A stretch of 64,000 nt of DNA, from the NCBI RefSeq assembly GCF_040412425.1, contig NC_089782.1:26413122-26477121 (forward strand). The letters run 5' to 3'. Under the pieces are notes generated by a model that saw only the letters and a program-made list of their open reading frames with translations, made no database searches and was not told where the DNA came from. Shown one piece after another: positions 1-11,889 of this stretch. Within the stretch, counting starts at the first letter, position 1, and the number at the start of each line of letters is the position of its first letter. Source of the stretch: Macrobrachium rosenbergii (taxonomy: Eukaryota; Arthropoda; Malacostraca; Decapoda; Palaemonidae). A program made the translations under genes and the position numbers.

Positions 1-479
1 GGCCGTTGGTGTAAAATGGTAAGCCCCTTTCCCTTCGTAACCAGTGTTCATCAAGGTGTTTTTTTAAAGTGAAATTGAGCTTGTTCATCGACTGACCTCT
101 TCTTTCAGTCATATAAAGAGAATACATTCTATGTTCCTCAGAGTAGAGACGTTACACCAACTCGCATGGGGTAAATTTCTAAATTGCAGCCATATGCTTA
201 GAAAACACAAGAAAACGTACAATTTTCCTCTAACTTTCCAGCTGGAAGGTGTATTAGAGTAGTTAGTCTATTGCGAATACGTCCTCTGACTTAAGAATGT
301 GTCCTCTGCATCAAGAATATACCCCATGAATTCAAATGAATGATTTTCCTTCAGCCCTTGTGAGAGACACACGTCACGTTCCATTCAGTGACTATAATGT
401 TAACCACAGCGAACGTGGCCCATCCACCTCTGACCATGGATGGCTCAGTGTTAAAGGCTGTCCAAATGAATGCTGCTGC

Positions 480-905
480 TGCTGTCTCTTTCGGAAGAGG
501 CCGAAACTTCCGCCAACTCTTCGGCGAACGAGCCTCGGATCACAAAACCACGGTCAAGGGCGCCCGAACAAGCGACGACTGTCGCGCGCCATTTCTTTGT
601 TTACTTCAATCCTTCCTTTCCACCTCTAGCAGATAGCTCGTCTCCACGATCACGTACAGTACATTCGAGAGCGTTATCTTCTCTACGTTTAACAGAGATT
701 CGTTGGGCGTGGATCGTTATCTCGAATGCAGACGAACGGAGAAAAGAAACGCCTCCAAGGTGAAACGAAAACTGCACATCTTCCCGTGCTCGTTTGGTCG
801 AAACCCCGTCGACCTTGCGTTCGAGACAAGGCGTTCGGCCGCGCGCATAAGGATGACGAGTGGTCTAGGCAAGGCGTCTGGGTTGGGTCCACGGCAACGG
901 GAACG
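480..905. promoter_or_regulatory. CpG-rich, island-like block
   Basis: Counting by eye gives about 48 CpG dinucleotides in 425 bp, in contrast to the AT-rich flanks. This resembles an unmethylated promoter or first exon. Open frames across it (for example 336-629, +) match nothing I recognise, so I do not call a CDS. Confidence 0.4.
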
Positions 906-941
906 CCCTCATGAACAGATGAAAGTGTGTGGGTTTTGAAT

Positions 942-976
<35 letters not shown>

Positions 977-979
977 CAA

Positions 980-1121
980 ATTATATATACAGTATATATT
1001 AATTATTTATATATTTATAATTTACAGGTGTGTAAACTTCTATGAACCTTGTTTACCATTATGAATAAATAAGGTTGAGATTCTTATTTTATGCTTTGTG
1101 CGTCTTCTCCACGTCTAATCA

Positions 1122-1208
<87 letters not shown>

Positions 1209-2035
1209 ATACTAATAAATAAAAGACAATTTCATTCTCTACCAACTATTATAAAAAAATTCCACCGCAGTAAGTAATAATTGAATGTCATGAACAAGTC
1301 ATACATGGAAGAGTGTGTTAGGTACAAAACACTAAATGACCCCTGATAAGGTCAGAGTTCAAATTTCATATTTTTTTCTGATAGAGCTTTTGATGTATCG
1401 GGGTAGTTCGCTATGGGATGTTATAACCTCAATTCTTTTTTTTATTGCTTTTTATCTGCTGACAATTTTTTTTTTTTTTTTTTGCAGCTTTAGAAAACAA
1501 ATTTGACCTTGAAAGCCATGTCACAGGTCATGTGTGATTCTGTGAAGTAATGGATGAACAAGATTTCAATACATAAAAAGGCAAGTATGACTGTAGGCTT
1601 TATTTATAAAAAATAAACAATTTATAGGCTTAAAATAAATTTCTGTCTTGTGTAAAAAAAACGTACGTTTTTCTACTGTCGTGTAAATAAAAAAAAACAT
1701 GTTTATTTTTCTGTTATCGTGTAAATAACAACAACGCATTTTCATTTTTCTTATCTTTTTTTAAGGGCAGAAGAGAATACGACGGCCGACATAATTTTTG
1801 CATGTTATTTCATTCATGTTATCACTTTCTCACCGTCGAATCAAGATAAAATCCTTATAAAGTAATCAAAGAGATTCTATCTCACGCTCAGTTCATGATC
1901 TGGTTATCGTCAGTTCAGCTCGGATAAACTGGTATTTACACTCTTAGAAAACTGAAGTACTGTGAATGTTTGACTTAGTGTCCCTAAGCTTGTTAGCTAA
2001 GGATAACATTGCCATTTGCGAAAAAAAAAAAGTAG
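980..2035. other. AT-rich intergenic sequence
   Basis: Apart from the AAT/ATT tract and homopolymer T runs I see nothing genic here. Confidence 0.5.
1122..1207. repeat. (AAT)n followed by (ATT)n, inverted trinucleotide microsatellite
   Basis: About ten AAT units run directly into about eighteen ATT units, so the tract can fold on itself as a hairpin. Confidence 0.9.
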
Positions 2036-2437
2036 AAAATGCGCCGAAGTTTCTTCGGCGCAATCGAGTTTTGTGTACATCGTATAAACAAGGCCACCGA
2101 AAATAGATCTATCTTTCGTTGGTCTCGGTATAATTCTGTATGAGCCGTGGCCCATAAAACTTTAACCACTGCCCGGTGGTGGCCTGTCTTATATCGTTGC
2201 CAGGCGCACGATTATGGCTAACTTTAACCTTAATTGAAATAAAAACATACAGAGGCTAGAGGGCTGCAATTTGGTATGTTTGATGACTGGAGGGTGGATG
2301 ATCAACATGCTAATTTTCAGCCCTCTAGTCTCAGTAGTTTAAGATCTGAGGCGGACAGAAAAAGTGGGGACAGAATAAAGTGCGGACGGACAGACAAAGC
2401 CGTCGCAATAGATTTCTTTTACAGAAAACTAAAAAAG
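2036..2437 (+). mobile_element. Foldback interspersed repeat, copy A
   Basis: Starts with a hairpin (arms GCGCCGAAG and CTTCGGCGC around TTT at 2041-2061). A GGCCCAT...CCGGTGGTGGCCTG block follows, then an internal inverted repeat (GAGGCTAGAGGGCTGCAA versus CAGCCCTCTAGTCTC). It ends in TTTCTTTTACAGAAAACT. Five copies occur in the window. No coding capacity; class unknown. Confidence 0.8.
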
Positions 2438-3344
2438 AATCACTAGTTGTTATTTATGTGAAATCTTTGTATGACTAGTTTGCTTAAAAGTGTTATCCCA
2501 AAGAATAGAAGAATCAAGAATTTATAATTTCGAAAAGATTGCCGAACGTGTTACACTAAGAATTTTGTAAAGAAAATAAGAGTAAATTATCTTCCTGTAA
2601 TAAAAAAAAATCTAGAAAAATAAAGAAGAAGAAGAAGTAAGAGGTATCCGAGAGAAAGATTCAAGTTATACCTTCCCTAAGGGTACAAAGAAAAATAATA
2701 TTTAATCTCTGATGACATTTTAAGAATTATTTGTGCCTTGATAAAAAACCTTACAAATTTTCTTAACAGCAAAATAATAATAATAATAATAATACAACAC
2801 TTTCCATGTAAGAAGTAGGAAGGTCAAGAGGAAGCCAATGAAAGAAGCGATCATTTATAAAGATCTTAAACAGCCTTTCGGTTAGGGAGAAAGTATAAGA
2901 AAATGGTAATAGGGAAGGCAGTTTCTCTTAGTAGGAAAGAAGTTATTTAGGACGCATGAAACCGTTCTTTCAAGAGAAGAAACCTGTACAAGAAGAGTTG
3001 TTCGGTAAAGGAAACTGCCACCACTCGTTATTAATCAGAGCCTCAAAATTCTTTTTCTTTTGTTAACTTTCTCCATTCGAAACCCTTTTAACGAATGACT
3101 AAAACAGTTACAGTCATTGTTATATTGTTACAGTCATTGTTATATTGTACAGGAAGCCTCCGAAATAACAAAAGAGGTAAAGAAAATGGTTTTACCACTC
3201 TCGAATGTAACTGAATTGATTCAGATTGCAATAACAAACAGTATATGATTTTTTGTACAGTATAACTGGTATATCTCTCAACCTTCATTATATCCTTCCT
3301 CATCGTAGAATCGGTTGACATTTTGACATTTGTAACGGATTTGC

Positions 3345-3573
3345 GTAATTATTATTATTATCATTTCAGTAGATGAAACCTATTCACATGGAACAAGCCC
3401 ACGGAGCCATTGACTTGACATTCAAGCTTCCGTAGAATGTTGGTTTCAACCTCCCACCGCGGACCCCACACTGCAGCAGTAACTGATCAAGATACAGAGC
3501 CAGTGATTTTTTCATCGAACCCGCGACATCTGAGCGGCATGTCACGACACTAGCGACCATACCAGCGGACCAG
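3345..3573 (-). mobile_element. tRNA-derived SINE with AAT tail
   Basis: On the minus strand the head reads like a tRNA pseudogene: CTGGTATGGTCGCTAG (A-box region, 3553-3568) and GGGTTCGATGA (B box, 3512-3522). The 3' end is a short (AAT)n tail (3349-3357 region). It resembles SINEs I recall from decapods. Confidence 0.7.
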
Positions 3574-3744
3574 CAAACAACATTCAGAATGCAATAGACA
3601 GGTCACCTTTAGGCAATTGAAATAACAAGTCACCCATAACATTTCGTGCATTTGTTTGTTTGTTTGTCATTTGCACGCAGCAATTGCAAGTGAGACATGG
3701 AAATTAACTTCCCATTTCTTCAAATGTTGCAAATGCTTGTATAG

Positions 3745-4127
3745 TTTTTAGTTTTCTGTTAAAGAAACTATTGTGCCGCTTTGTCTGTCCGTCCGCACTT
3801 TTTCTGTCCGCCCTCAGATCTTAAAAACTACTGAGGCTAGAGGGCTGCAAATTGGTATGTTGATCATCCACCCTCCAATCATCAAACATGCCAAATTGCA
3901 GCCCTCTAGCCTCAGCAGTTTTTATTTGATTTAAGGTTAAAATTATCCATAATCGTGTTTCTGGTAACTATATAGATAGGCCACCACCGGGCCGTGGTTA
4001 AAGTTTTATGGGCTGCGGCTCATACATCATTATACCGAGACCACCGAAAGACAGATCTATTTTCGGTGGTCTTGAATATACACTGCAGCGGCTGTACAGA
4101 AAACTGTTTCTTCGGCGCACTTTTTAC
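3745..4127 (-). mobile_element. Foldback interspersed repeat, copy B
   Basis: Opposite orientation to copy A: begins TTTTAGTTTTCTGTTAAAG and ends CTTCGGCGCAC. Its internal palindrome at about 3825-3922 is nearly perfect (GAGGCTAGAGGGCTGCAA mirrored by TTGCAGCCCTCTAGCCTC). Confidence 0.82.
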
Positions 4128-4459
4128 TTGTTTTTAACTGACAGTAAATTTCCGCAGCAAATATCACTGAGGCTAACCGTGATTGGATGAAGATGACGCT
4201 CAGCCTCTACCATTGGTTGTTATGATACCAGCTGCGGATATTTACCTTCGTGTCCAAAAAAAGAAAAATTGGCTTTAAGATTGATTTTGCAATCGCGTTA
4301 TGTATGAAAGCGAGAATCACTTCAGAGGACCTTCACGGATGAAGTATCCATTGGAAGGGTAGGAAATGTTAGAATTGGTGATGTAGTTATTTCCTTTTGT
4401 TAGTGGACTATGTTTGCCTCTTTTCCACTACATATTATAGAATGAAAGATATTACGAGG

Positions 4460-4475
4460 TCAGTAAATATGCACG

Positions 4476-4508
<33 letters not shown>

Positions 4509-4636
4509 TATACATGTATACTATATGTATACAGTATGTATATAATATGTATATACATAATCATTTATATATGGAAGACAACAAATTCAAAGCATTCTCT
4601 CTCTCTCTCTCTCTCTTTTATATGTATACTAATGTA

Positions 4637-4698
<62 letters not shown>

Positions 4699-4730
4699 CT
4701 TATATATAAGAAGACACAACAAATTCAAAG

Positions 4731-4805
<75 letters not shown>

Positions 4806-4810
4806 GTTTA

Positions 4811-4900
<90 letters not shown>

Positions 4901-4927
4901 ATATAGGAAGACAAAACAAATTCAAAG

Positions 4928-5008
<81 letters not shown>

Positions 5009-5010
5009 AT
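4460..5010. repeat. Composite tandem array: unique block plus (CT)n plus (TA)n
   Basis: A unit containing ACAAATTCAAAGCATTCT (near 4578, 4718 and 4917) is followed each time by a CT tract. The first two are then followed by CATATGT/ATATGT-TACTAAT and a TA tract. Unit lengths differ through expansion of the dinucleotide tracts. Confidence 0.85.
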
Positions 5011-5278
5011 ACAAGGGAAATCATGACCCACAGACCAAAATTTGGACAGTCCTCTGTTTCTCTGTAAATATAAAAGACACAATGCCGCCATTATTTGTTT
5101 AGCACTGACTACTCTGCATCTTCAAGAGTGAATGTGTCCAGTTAAATGTAGTAAATATAATCCTCTTCAGTTCTCCCGCTAAACTTAGCCAGCCATGAGC
5201 CGTAAGGTCTAAGGAGAGAGAGAAAAAAAAAAGTGAAAGTAACCTCATGAGATTCTTCACTGTTGGTACAATTTCAAG

Positions 5279-5280
<2 letters not shown>

Positions 5281-5347
<67 letters not shown>
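5281..5347. repeat. (CT)n microsatellite
   Basis: Uninterrupted CT dinucleotide run. Confidence 0.95.
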
Positions 5348-5352
<5 letters not shown>

Positions 5353-5597
5353 GAAGGCCAGTGGCTATCAAACATGTTTCAGTGACCCGTACCCTAGGAA
5401 GACATAGGTGATTCTACCCAACAGGATTAGTGATAAGAGTCTACCTGTTCAGGAAGCTGTTTCCGATTCAGACTGGCTCATTGCAAAAGGTAGATATAAA
5501 AAATGGAGGCATAATGGGTGAGATCTGATGTTTATGGCTATCGGTGGCGTGTGACAACCACACCCAGAGAAGGGAGAAGACGAGGTAGCAGCGGAAG

Positions 5598-5651
5598 AAG
5601 AAGAAGAAGAAGAAGAAGAAGAAGAAGAAGAAGAAGAAGAAGAAGAAGAAG
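5598..5651. repeat. (GAA)n microsatellite
   Basis: Long AGA/GAA trinucleotide run, the source of a spurious poly-Phe frame on the minus strand. Confidence 0.93.
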
Positions 5652-5719
5652 GAAGAAACCATAGAATTCAAGAACAAGGAACAAAGAGTTAATATTATTG
5701 GTGGTATATATAAATACAT

Positions 5720-5732
5720 ATATATATATATA

Positions 5733-5825
<93 letters not shown>
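5720..5825. repeat. (TG)n/(TA)n compound microsatellite
   Basis: TA, then GT, then a long TA run. Confidence 0.95.
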
Positions 5826-5830
<5 letters not shown>

Positions 5831-6150
5831 AGAAGGTATTTATATTTACATCTTATATTTAAATAAATATCACGTTGTGGTTTCTGTATAGCATCGTTTT
5901 AATCAGAGAAGGAATCTAAAGGAGTCTGAATTTGTACTTATTCATGCCATTGGTTACTCGGGCCTCAATGTGACTCATGTCAGCCTGATCCGATCTATTG
6001 CAAGTTTCAGTTGTAAATTATTGTCGTCAGTTTGATCATTCGCAAGCAAAACCCTTTACCTTTAGCGTTTAGAAAAGGTGCATCTGACTTCACTGCAGGT
6101 TCATCAACATTTGAATATTGGTATAAAAAGCAAGAACGTAACGAACGAGT

Positions 6151-6571
6151 AAAAAATGCGCTGAAGTTTCTTCGGCGCAATCGAGTTTTCTGTACAGCCG
6201 CGGCCCATGAAACTCAGCCACGGTCCGGTGGTTGCCTCAGCCAGGGTCCGGTGGTTGCCCCAGCCAGGGTCCGGTGGTTGTTTTAGCCACGGCCCATGAA
6301 ACTCAGCCACGGTCCGGGGGTGGCCTGTGTTGTTGGTATCTATGACGGTGCCAGAAGTACGATTATGGCTAACTTTAACCTTAAATAAAATAAAAACTAA
6401 AGAGGCTAGATGGTTGCAATTTGGTATGTTTTATGACTAGAGAGTGGATGATTAACATACCAATTTGCAGCCCTCTAGCCTCAGTAGTTTTTAAGATCTG
6501 AGGGCGGACAGAAAAAGTGCGGACGGACAGACAAATCCATCACATTAGTTTTCTTTTACAGAAAACGAAAG
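6151..6571 (+). mobile_element. Foldback interspersed repeat, copy C, with internal tandem expansion
   Basis: Hairpin at 6158-6178 and the same 3' end as copy A (TTTTCTTTTACAGAAAAC). It lacks the AGATCTAT segment seen in A, B and D. Instead it carries three to four tandem units of CCAGGGTCCGGTGGTTG at about 6215-6320. Confidence 0.82.
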
Positions 6572-6798
6572 ATGAGGTTGGCGAACGGGAACGTGTTTGT
6601 TTGTCCACACCACTTATTTTTGTCTGTCATATCGGCTGACAAGAATCCCCAGTAGTTGAGGTCCCCCATGGTCCGTGGCCTTAATCCGGAGTAGTTGAGT
6701 AAATTCTTCGAAGAAGTGAAAAGAAGTTTACGTAATGTTGTGACTCGCTGCTTAAGAAGTACTGTAGCTTTGCCTGATCTACCTCAGGATTCGATGTT

Positions 6799-6799
<1 letters not shown>

Positions 6800-6860
<61 letters not shown>
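6800..6860. repeat. (CT)n microsatellite
   Basis: Uninterrupted CT run. Confidence 0.95.
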
Positions 6861-6863
<3 letters not shown>

Positions 6864-6951
6864 GTTACAAGGCCATTGTTTGCATACTGTTGTTGAATTA
6901 ATTAGTGAATTATGTATCTTCAGGTTTTACTGCAGCAGGGTGGCTTTTAGG

Positions 6952-6952
<1 letters not shown>

Positions 6953-7018
<66 letters not shown>
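6953..7018. repeat. (TA)n microsatellite
   Basis: Uninterrupted TA run. Confidence 0.95.
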
Positions 7019-7020
<2 letters not shown>

Positions 7021-7099
7021 GTAAATATAATATGTATCACTGTATCGTTCTGTAAAATTGCATCTTTCCCTTTGCATATATTATTTCAACCAGTAAAGT

Positions 7100-8273
7100 A
7101 ACCGGCATTTCTAGATAAAAGACGAGAAGAACTTTGCTAAGTAGGCATTGCAGCGGTTATGGTCATCAACTTCGGAAGTTTTTGCTACAAATGAATTGAA
7201 TCAAACAAGGGAAAATTTTATTTTTAAAAAATTTTCATGACAGATCAGTTCAGTCTTTGCTACTTTAACAACTCCAAAGATGACATTATGGAGAGAGGGT
7301 AATTACCTTCCTCATCTTGGCATATGGGTGGAAACATTTCTGACGTCTTCATGACCAGAACATTCGACCGGTAACTGAATTAGAGCGGGTACCAAACATT
7401 CATTGCTAAAAGCCTAACCAGTAAGTACTCATGCCCCACATATGTGACCAATTCTGAGTTAGTAAAGGGCAGTTTTCCATCTCCTTGACATATCACTCCT
7501 CACTCATAGGGCAGCTGATTTAGTTTTCCAGAATTTTCTGGCTTCTGCAGGCAGACTTTATCACTAGATTTGCCAAGCCCCCTTTGATTTCCTTTATCAT
7601 ATTCACAAAATTACTCCTAAATGAAAAACAGACGCTTCATGACTTCATGACAAGTCGTTAGAGATAATGTCCCATACCAGTTTGTTTGCCTTTTATTTCT
7701 TTGAAAAAATACCAGTGTGTGCTGACGCCCAGCAAACATTAACCTACCTATTATAGTACCTCTGTTGAAAGATATCCACTTTAAGGTCCCTTTGCCATTA
7801 GATGTTTTGGACTGAATTCCCGGATGACTGTAGTTCACTGTGGAACTTACAGGAAATGATAAAAGTTCTATTGTAGCTGGTTAAAATATCTGTTAGTACT
7901 ATAAAGGGGCCGCAGAGTTCTGACGCAAAGACTGGGGCAGTGCTGAGAGAGAGAGATAGATTCTTTTTATTTGTTGTTTAAATTATCAGCAGCTACAGTT
8001 TCATTTTCATGTCAACATTCCAAAGAACTCAACTAGTATGTCATATTTTCTTTTTTGTCTCTGGTAGTAAGGTTGGATATCTGTGGACTTTTCCTGTAAC
8101 TTCCGAGCAAACGTACCCAAAGATATATTTTTTCTTGTCACTCGTCGAGTAGAGAGGTGTGAAAAGTCTTTTTATCTTTTGTGTTCGCCTTTGCGCAAAA
8201 TTGCTTATAGACACGCACAGTCATTGATTTAATTCTGTGGAATAGTGTTACGTCTCCCATGGCCATCGATACA

Positions 8274-8360
<87 letters not shown>

Positions 8361-9480
8361 GTAATTAAAATGTTTCTTACATTGTAATCATGAAAGAATA
8401 AGAACTTCAGGAAATTAGATTGTTGAAAACTTTTCCTGAATAACCTTCTGACAAATGATTTTATGACAACTAATTGTAAGGGAAAGTAGTAAAATACATT
8501 ATTTTAACCAGGCCATACTGTTATCCATACAGTTCGTGGCAAGAAAGTAACTTTCTTTTGCCACATGCGTAATAATTCGGAGTAATTGTTACCCCTTTGC
8601 TGTGCTCTCTACGAGTAGCTACACCTGACTCACTTTTTACCCGAGTAATCCGACTCGTTACCCGAGTACGGTAATCCGATTTTCATGTCTGTCGGGGGTA
8701 GTTTGGTGAGTATAGTCTGGTTCTTGTGCAATAATGTCTTGTGTCGGCGAACTTCTCTTACTTTCCAGTATCCTTATTAGTGTTAACATTTGCTGTGTGA
8801 ACTATGTTAACTTGAATCTGATGTGCGACGCCGGGTAACTCAAATAAATCAAATTTAATGTGGTGTTTTTGTAGATAGTAACCAGTGCCTCGCATTTGGT
8901 TATGTGTGTTTTTGACCAGACAAACACTTTACGAGAAATATTTTTCTTTGAAAAGTGATGACAACATGATACTCCGCGCACCATACATGGACGTAGACCC
9001 AAAAAGAGTTATTATGGGAAATAAATAAAGAACAGTACTTGGGTATGGTAGGTCACTTTGGTATTTCTGAATTATTTGGTTCACTGGCTGAAATGTCAAA
9101 AATTCCCTCACTCTGAAACGCCATTTATATTAAATGCAAGCCCGGCTTCCGTCAAAATTCGGTTTTCACTCTGAACTAAAATTACACAACAGGATAAGGA
9201 TATGAAACTGAACGTATGACCCTGTGTCGAAATGTTTTTAAAGAAGAGCCGATAAGTTGTGGAACGAAATGAACGCTTCTGAAACAATATGGATTATTGG
9301 AACGTTGTGTTTGTTTTGGTAATTAGCGAGCAGCACAAACGGGCATAGACATGGCACACATTTTTACGTTGTTCGTCACTTAAGCAGTGTTCTTCCCCGA
9401 TGCTTTTTGCGTGCTTCCCCCCTAATGGAACCAGGTTCACCAGCTGACGTTAGGATAAACAGGTAACTTCTGTTGTGGCC
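7100..9480. other. Intergenic, no gene seen
   Basis: Contains a CA/GA compound microsatellite (8276-8358) and a two-unit tandem TTACCCGAGTA motif (8637-8680). No exon or repeat family recognised. Confidence 0.5.
8276..8358. repeat. (CA)n(GA)n compound microsatellite
   Basis: CA run joined directly to a GA run. Confidence 0.95.
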
Positions 9481-9490
9481 GTCTGTGGTT

Positions 9491-9910
9491 AGGCCTATGC
9501 CTAACCTCCGGAACCTTTCGGCCGCTGCAGATGAGTCTCTGTCCTGTCAATTCTGGTTACGTTTTAGGCCTACGCTGACGTAGGCCTCGGCGCGGGTTGT
9601 CAGGTGCTTCATTTTTGTTTTGTCGTGGTTTGAGCCTAATTTGGAAATCTGTCAAGTCGAGCATATTAATTGGGGTAGTGTTGACGATGGTACGGTAGGC
9701 CTATCCCATCTAGAGTTTAAGCGAGGCTACATAGGCCTAGCCTCCCTTTAGATAGGGCAAATTACTGTTTCTCTGGATAATTTTAGTAATTAGGCATAAC
9801 TGATGTTAACAAAGATCACCCTTCATTGGTATTTATTGGCTGAGTTGCCAGAGATTACATTTTTATGAGCATAGGCCTACCCTGGGTTATGCCAGATCAT
9901 ACTTAGGCCT
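9491..9910. other. Cluster of AGGCCT sites upstream of the ASB-type gene
   Basis: Seven AGGCCT hexamers, mostly as TAGGCCTA/G, begin at 9491, 9566, 9582, 9697, 9733, 9873 and 9905. They lie in a moderately CpG-containing stretch that could include the promoter or a non-coding first exon. The function is unknown. Confidence 0.6.
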
Positions 9911-9979
9911 GTTCATAGTGAATTAGCCTATGCACGACCAGGCAAAGCTAGTGTAGGCTATAGGCTAAAGAGGCAGCAG

Positions 9980-11835
9980 CTGTGGTGAGGTCGTTCCAAC
10001 TGACTTTAAATTGTATCTTGGGCTGACGACTTTCTTAATGAATATCTGGTTTCATGTATATTTGTTGAAAAAGGCTGGTTTTGAGGCGTCTCGCACAATG
10101 TAAACCACGCTAAGTCTGTAGTTGGGTAATTTTACAGGAAAACTCTACGGGAGCTGTGTTTAGTACCAGCCCCTTGTGATGAGAGTAAAATTGTAAAGTA
10201 AAGACTGTAAATTTCTCAAATTATCTCACCTATACTGCATTAAATACACCCTTTACTGTATACAAAATTAATAAATACGACTTGTCAGAATACTACTGCA
10301 CCCCCTCCGCCAGCTAATATAAAACTGTGTTGCGATTTACAGTTTGCCGTATTAATATGGAGAAAAAGAGAAGGCAATGGTATTCTGACAAAATATATTT
10401 TATTAAAAAATATTATAAAGCATGAAAATTTGGTAATGGCAGTTGCTTGGATGCAACCCGATCTAACCTTCCATAACTTACTGTGTCTTTGCGTCAGATG
10501 TCTTATCCTACCTGGGTGGGTGGTGGCATCCCCCTTAACCCAACAGAATCCCGAGTGGGGCTAACCTAACCTAGGGCAACTGTTTGCTCACCCAGTCTTT
10601 TGCTTAGACTTCATATATATTGCTTACCATAAATCTAATAGGTCGAAGGCTGTAGTTTCAGGAAGGGAGTTGTACTATCCTTTTCAGTGTTTGGGTGTGA
10701 TCATAGCCTAGTTTGCTAACTCCCAGGGGAAAATAATGCAACGCCTCCACCCTTATATGCTTGTCCAAAAAATTACTCGCATGATGTTATGTTATCATAG
10801 GGGCCTTAACTAATAGATTAAAAAACCATTTGAGGTTTATAAATGCATTAAATGGCTGTAATGGAAGCTTCGTGATCATGGAAAAACTTTATTGCTTCAG
10901 AATTTTAGTTGTACTCTAGTTATACTCTGACAAGTTAGGATGGAAGGTGGATGCTGTAATTTCGTAAGAGGAGGACAACTAAGCTGAGAGGCAACAAAGA
11001 GTTTTGATAAGGCCTGAACCAATGGCTTAATGAACTACAGAAATGTGTATTTGCAATTGCCTGCAACCTTAATGACTTTTGTTTTTCTCAAGTTCCGACG
11101 ACTAGAAAATACAAAGCCTGTGTTTTATAAGAATATTTCTTTGCATCTTTTTTGCAACTTTGTTAAAATTGCATTAAGTAGCTAATAATGTTGGCTAAAA
11201 GTCTTTTATTTTCTTCATCTGCATATATGTAGTGAGAAGTGGAGGAGAAAGGTTGCCTTTTATCAGAATAATTAATGATTTTTTCAACAATTTATGAAGA
11301 ATGTTTTCCCTGAGCAGTTTCAGAGTTAAGCTAGATAAGTACAGTAACCATGTTTGACTTAAAGATGACTGCAGTATCTTTATATAATTTCTGCGTCACG
11401 GAGACAGTGTGCTCCTATAGCGTACAAATTTTTTATTATACTTTTGCTAAACTGTCTAGAAAAGAGCAGTGTAAGGTAACAATAGTTTTGAATCAAAGAA
11501 TGTGAACTTGAGTCTTGTTTGACTAGTGACACATGGGTGCTCTATACTCACAGTTTAAGAATTGTCACTTACTGTACTCAAATGTCATTGACTTGATCAT
11601 TAGTTCCCTCCATTACCAAGATGAACAACAGTCTTGTTATGTTTTTTATTTATTTAGTAAGTTCTTAGGGCCACCATTTTTTGCTGTCGTGTTGTTAAAA
11701 TCGTAGTAAATATGAAGACTTTCATAGTATGAAGAATACAGGAAAAAATACTTTTTACAAAAATATTTTGTAGCATTTGTGGTGATTCTGAATTTTTCAA
11801 AATACCTAATGTTTTTCTTATCATTTTCCTTTTAG
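9980..11835 (+). other. Upstream region or 5' intron of the ASB-type gene
   Basis: AT-rich, with CTAACCTAACCTAG at 10561-10574. Because coding exon 1 opens with an acceptor, a promoter and non-coding exon must lie somewhere upstream. I cannot place them. Confidence 0.4.
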
Positions 11836-11889
11836 GATGATATAATAGCTCTGGCCCATGAGGAAGGTTGTGGCCACACGTAGTCCACA
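11836..11889 (+). promoter_or_regulatory. 5' leader of the ASB-type gene with two short uORFs
   Basis: A pyrimidine-rich TTTTAG acceptor ends at 11835, so this leader starts an internal exon and at least one non-coding exon lies upstream, unidentified. The leader holds ATG-ATA-TAA at 11837-11845. A second ATG at 11858 opens a 14-codon uORF ending at 11902, overlapping the main start at 11890 in another frame. The main ATG has A at -3 and G at +4; the 11858 ATG has C at -3, so leaky scanning is plausible. Confidence 0.6.

Noticed and set aside
336..629. 97-codon open frame on the + strand
   Set aside because: CpG-rich sequence is poor in stop codons. The peptide has no recognisable domain and three overlapping frames are open together.
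3512..3568. tRNA gene on the minus strand
   Set aside because: A- and B-box-like motifs are present, but the acceptor stem does not close and an AAT-tailed SINE body follows.
6215..6320. CRISPR-like direct repeats
   Set aside because: Units are contiguous with almost no spacer, sit inside a eukaryotic repeat and are imperfect.
10561..10574. Telomere-type TTAGG repeat (CTAACCTAACCTAG)
   Set aside because: Only two to three units, and the same is true at 40133 and 40284. This is too short for a telomeric relic.
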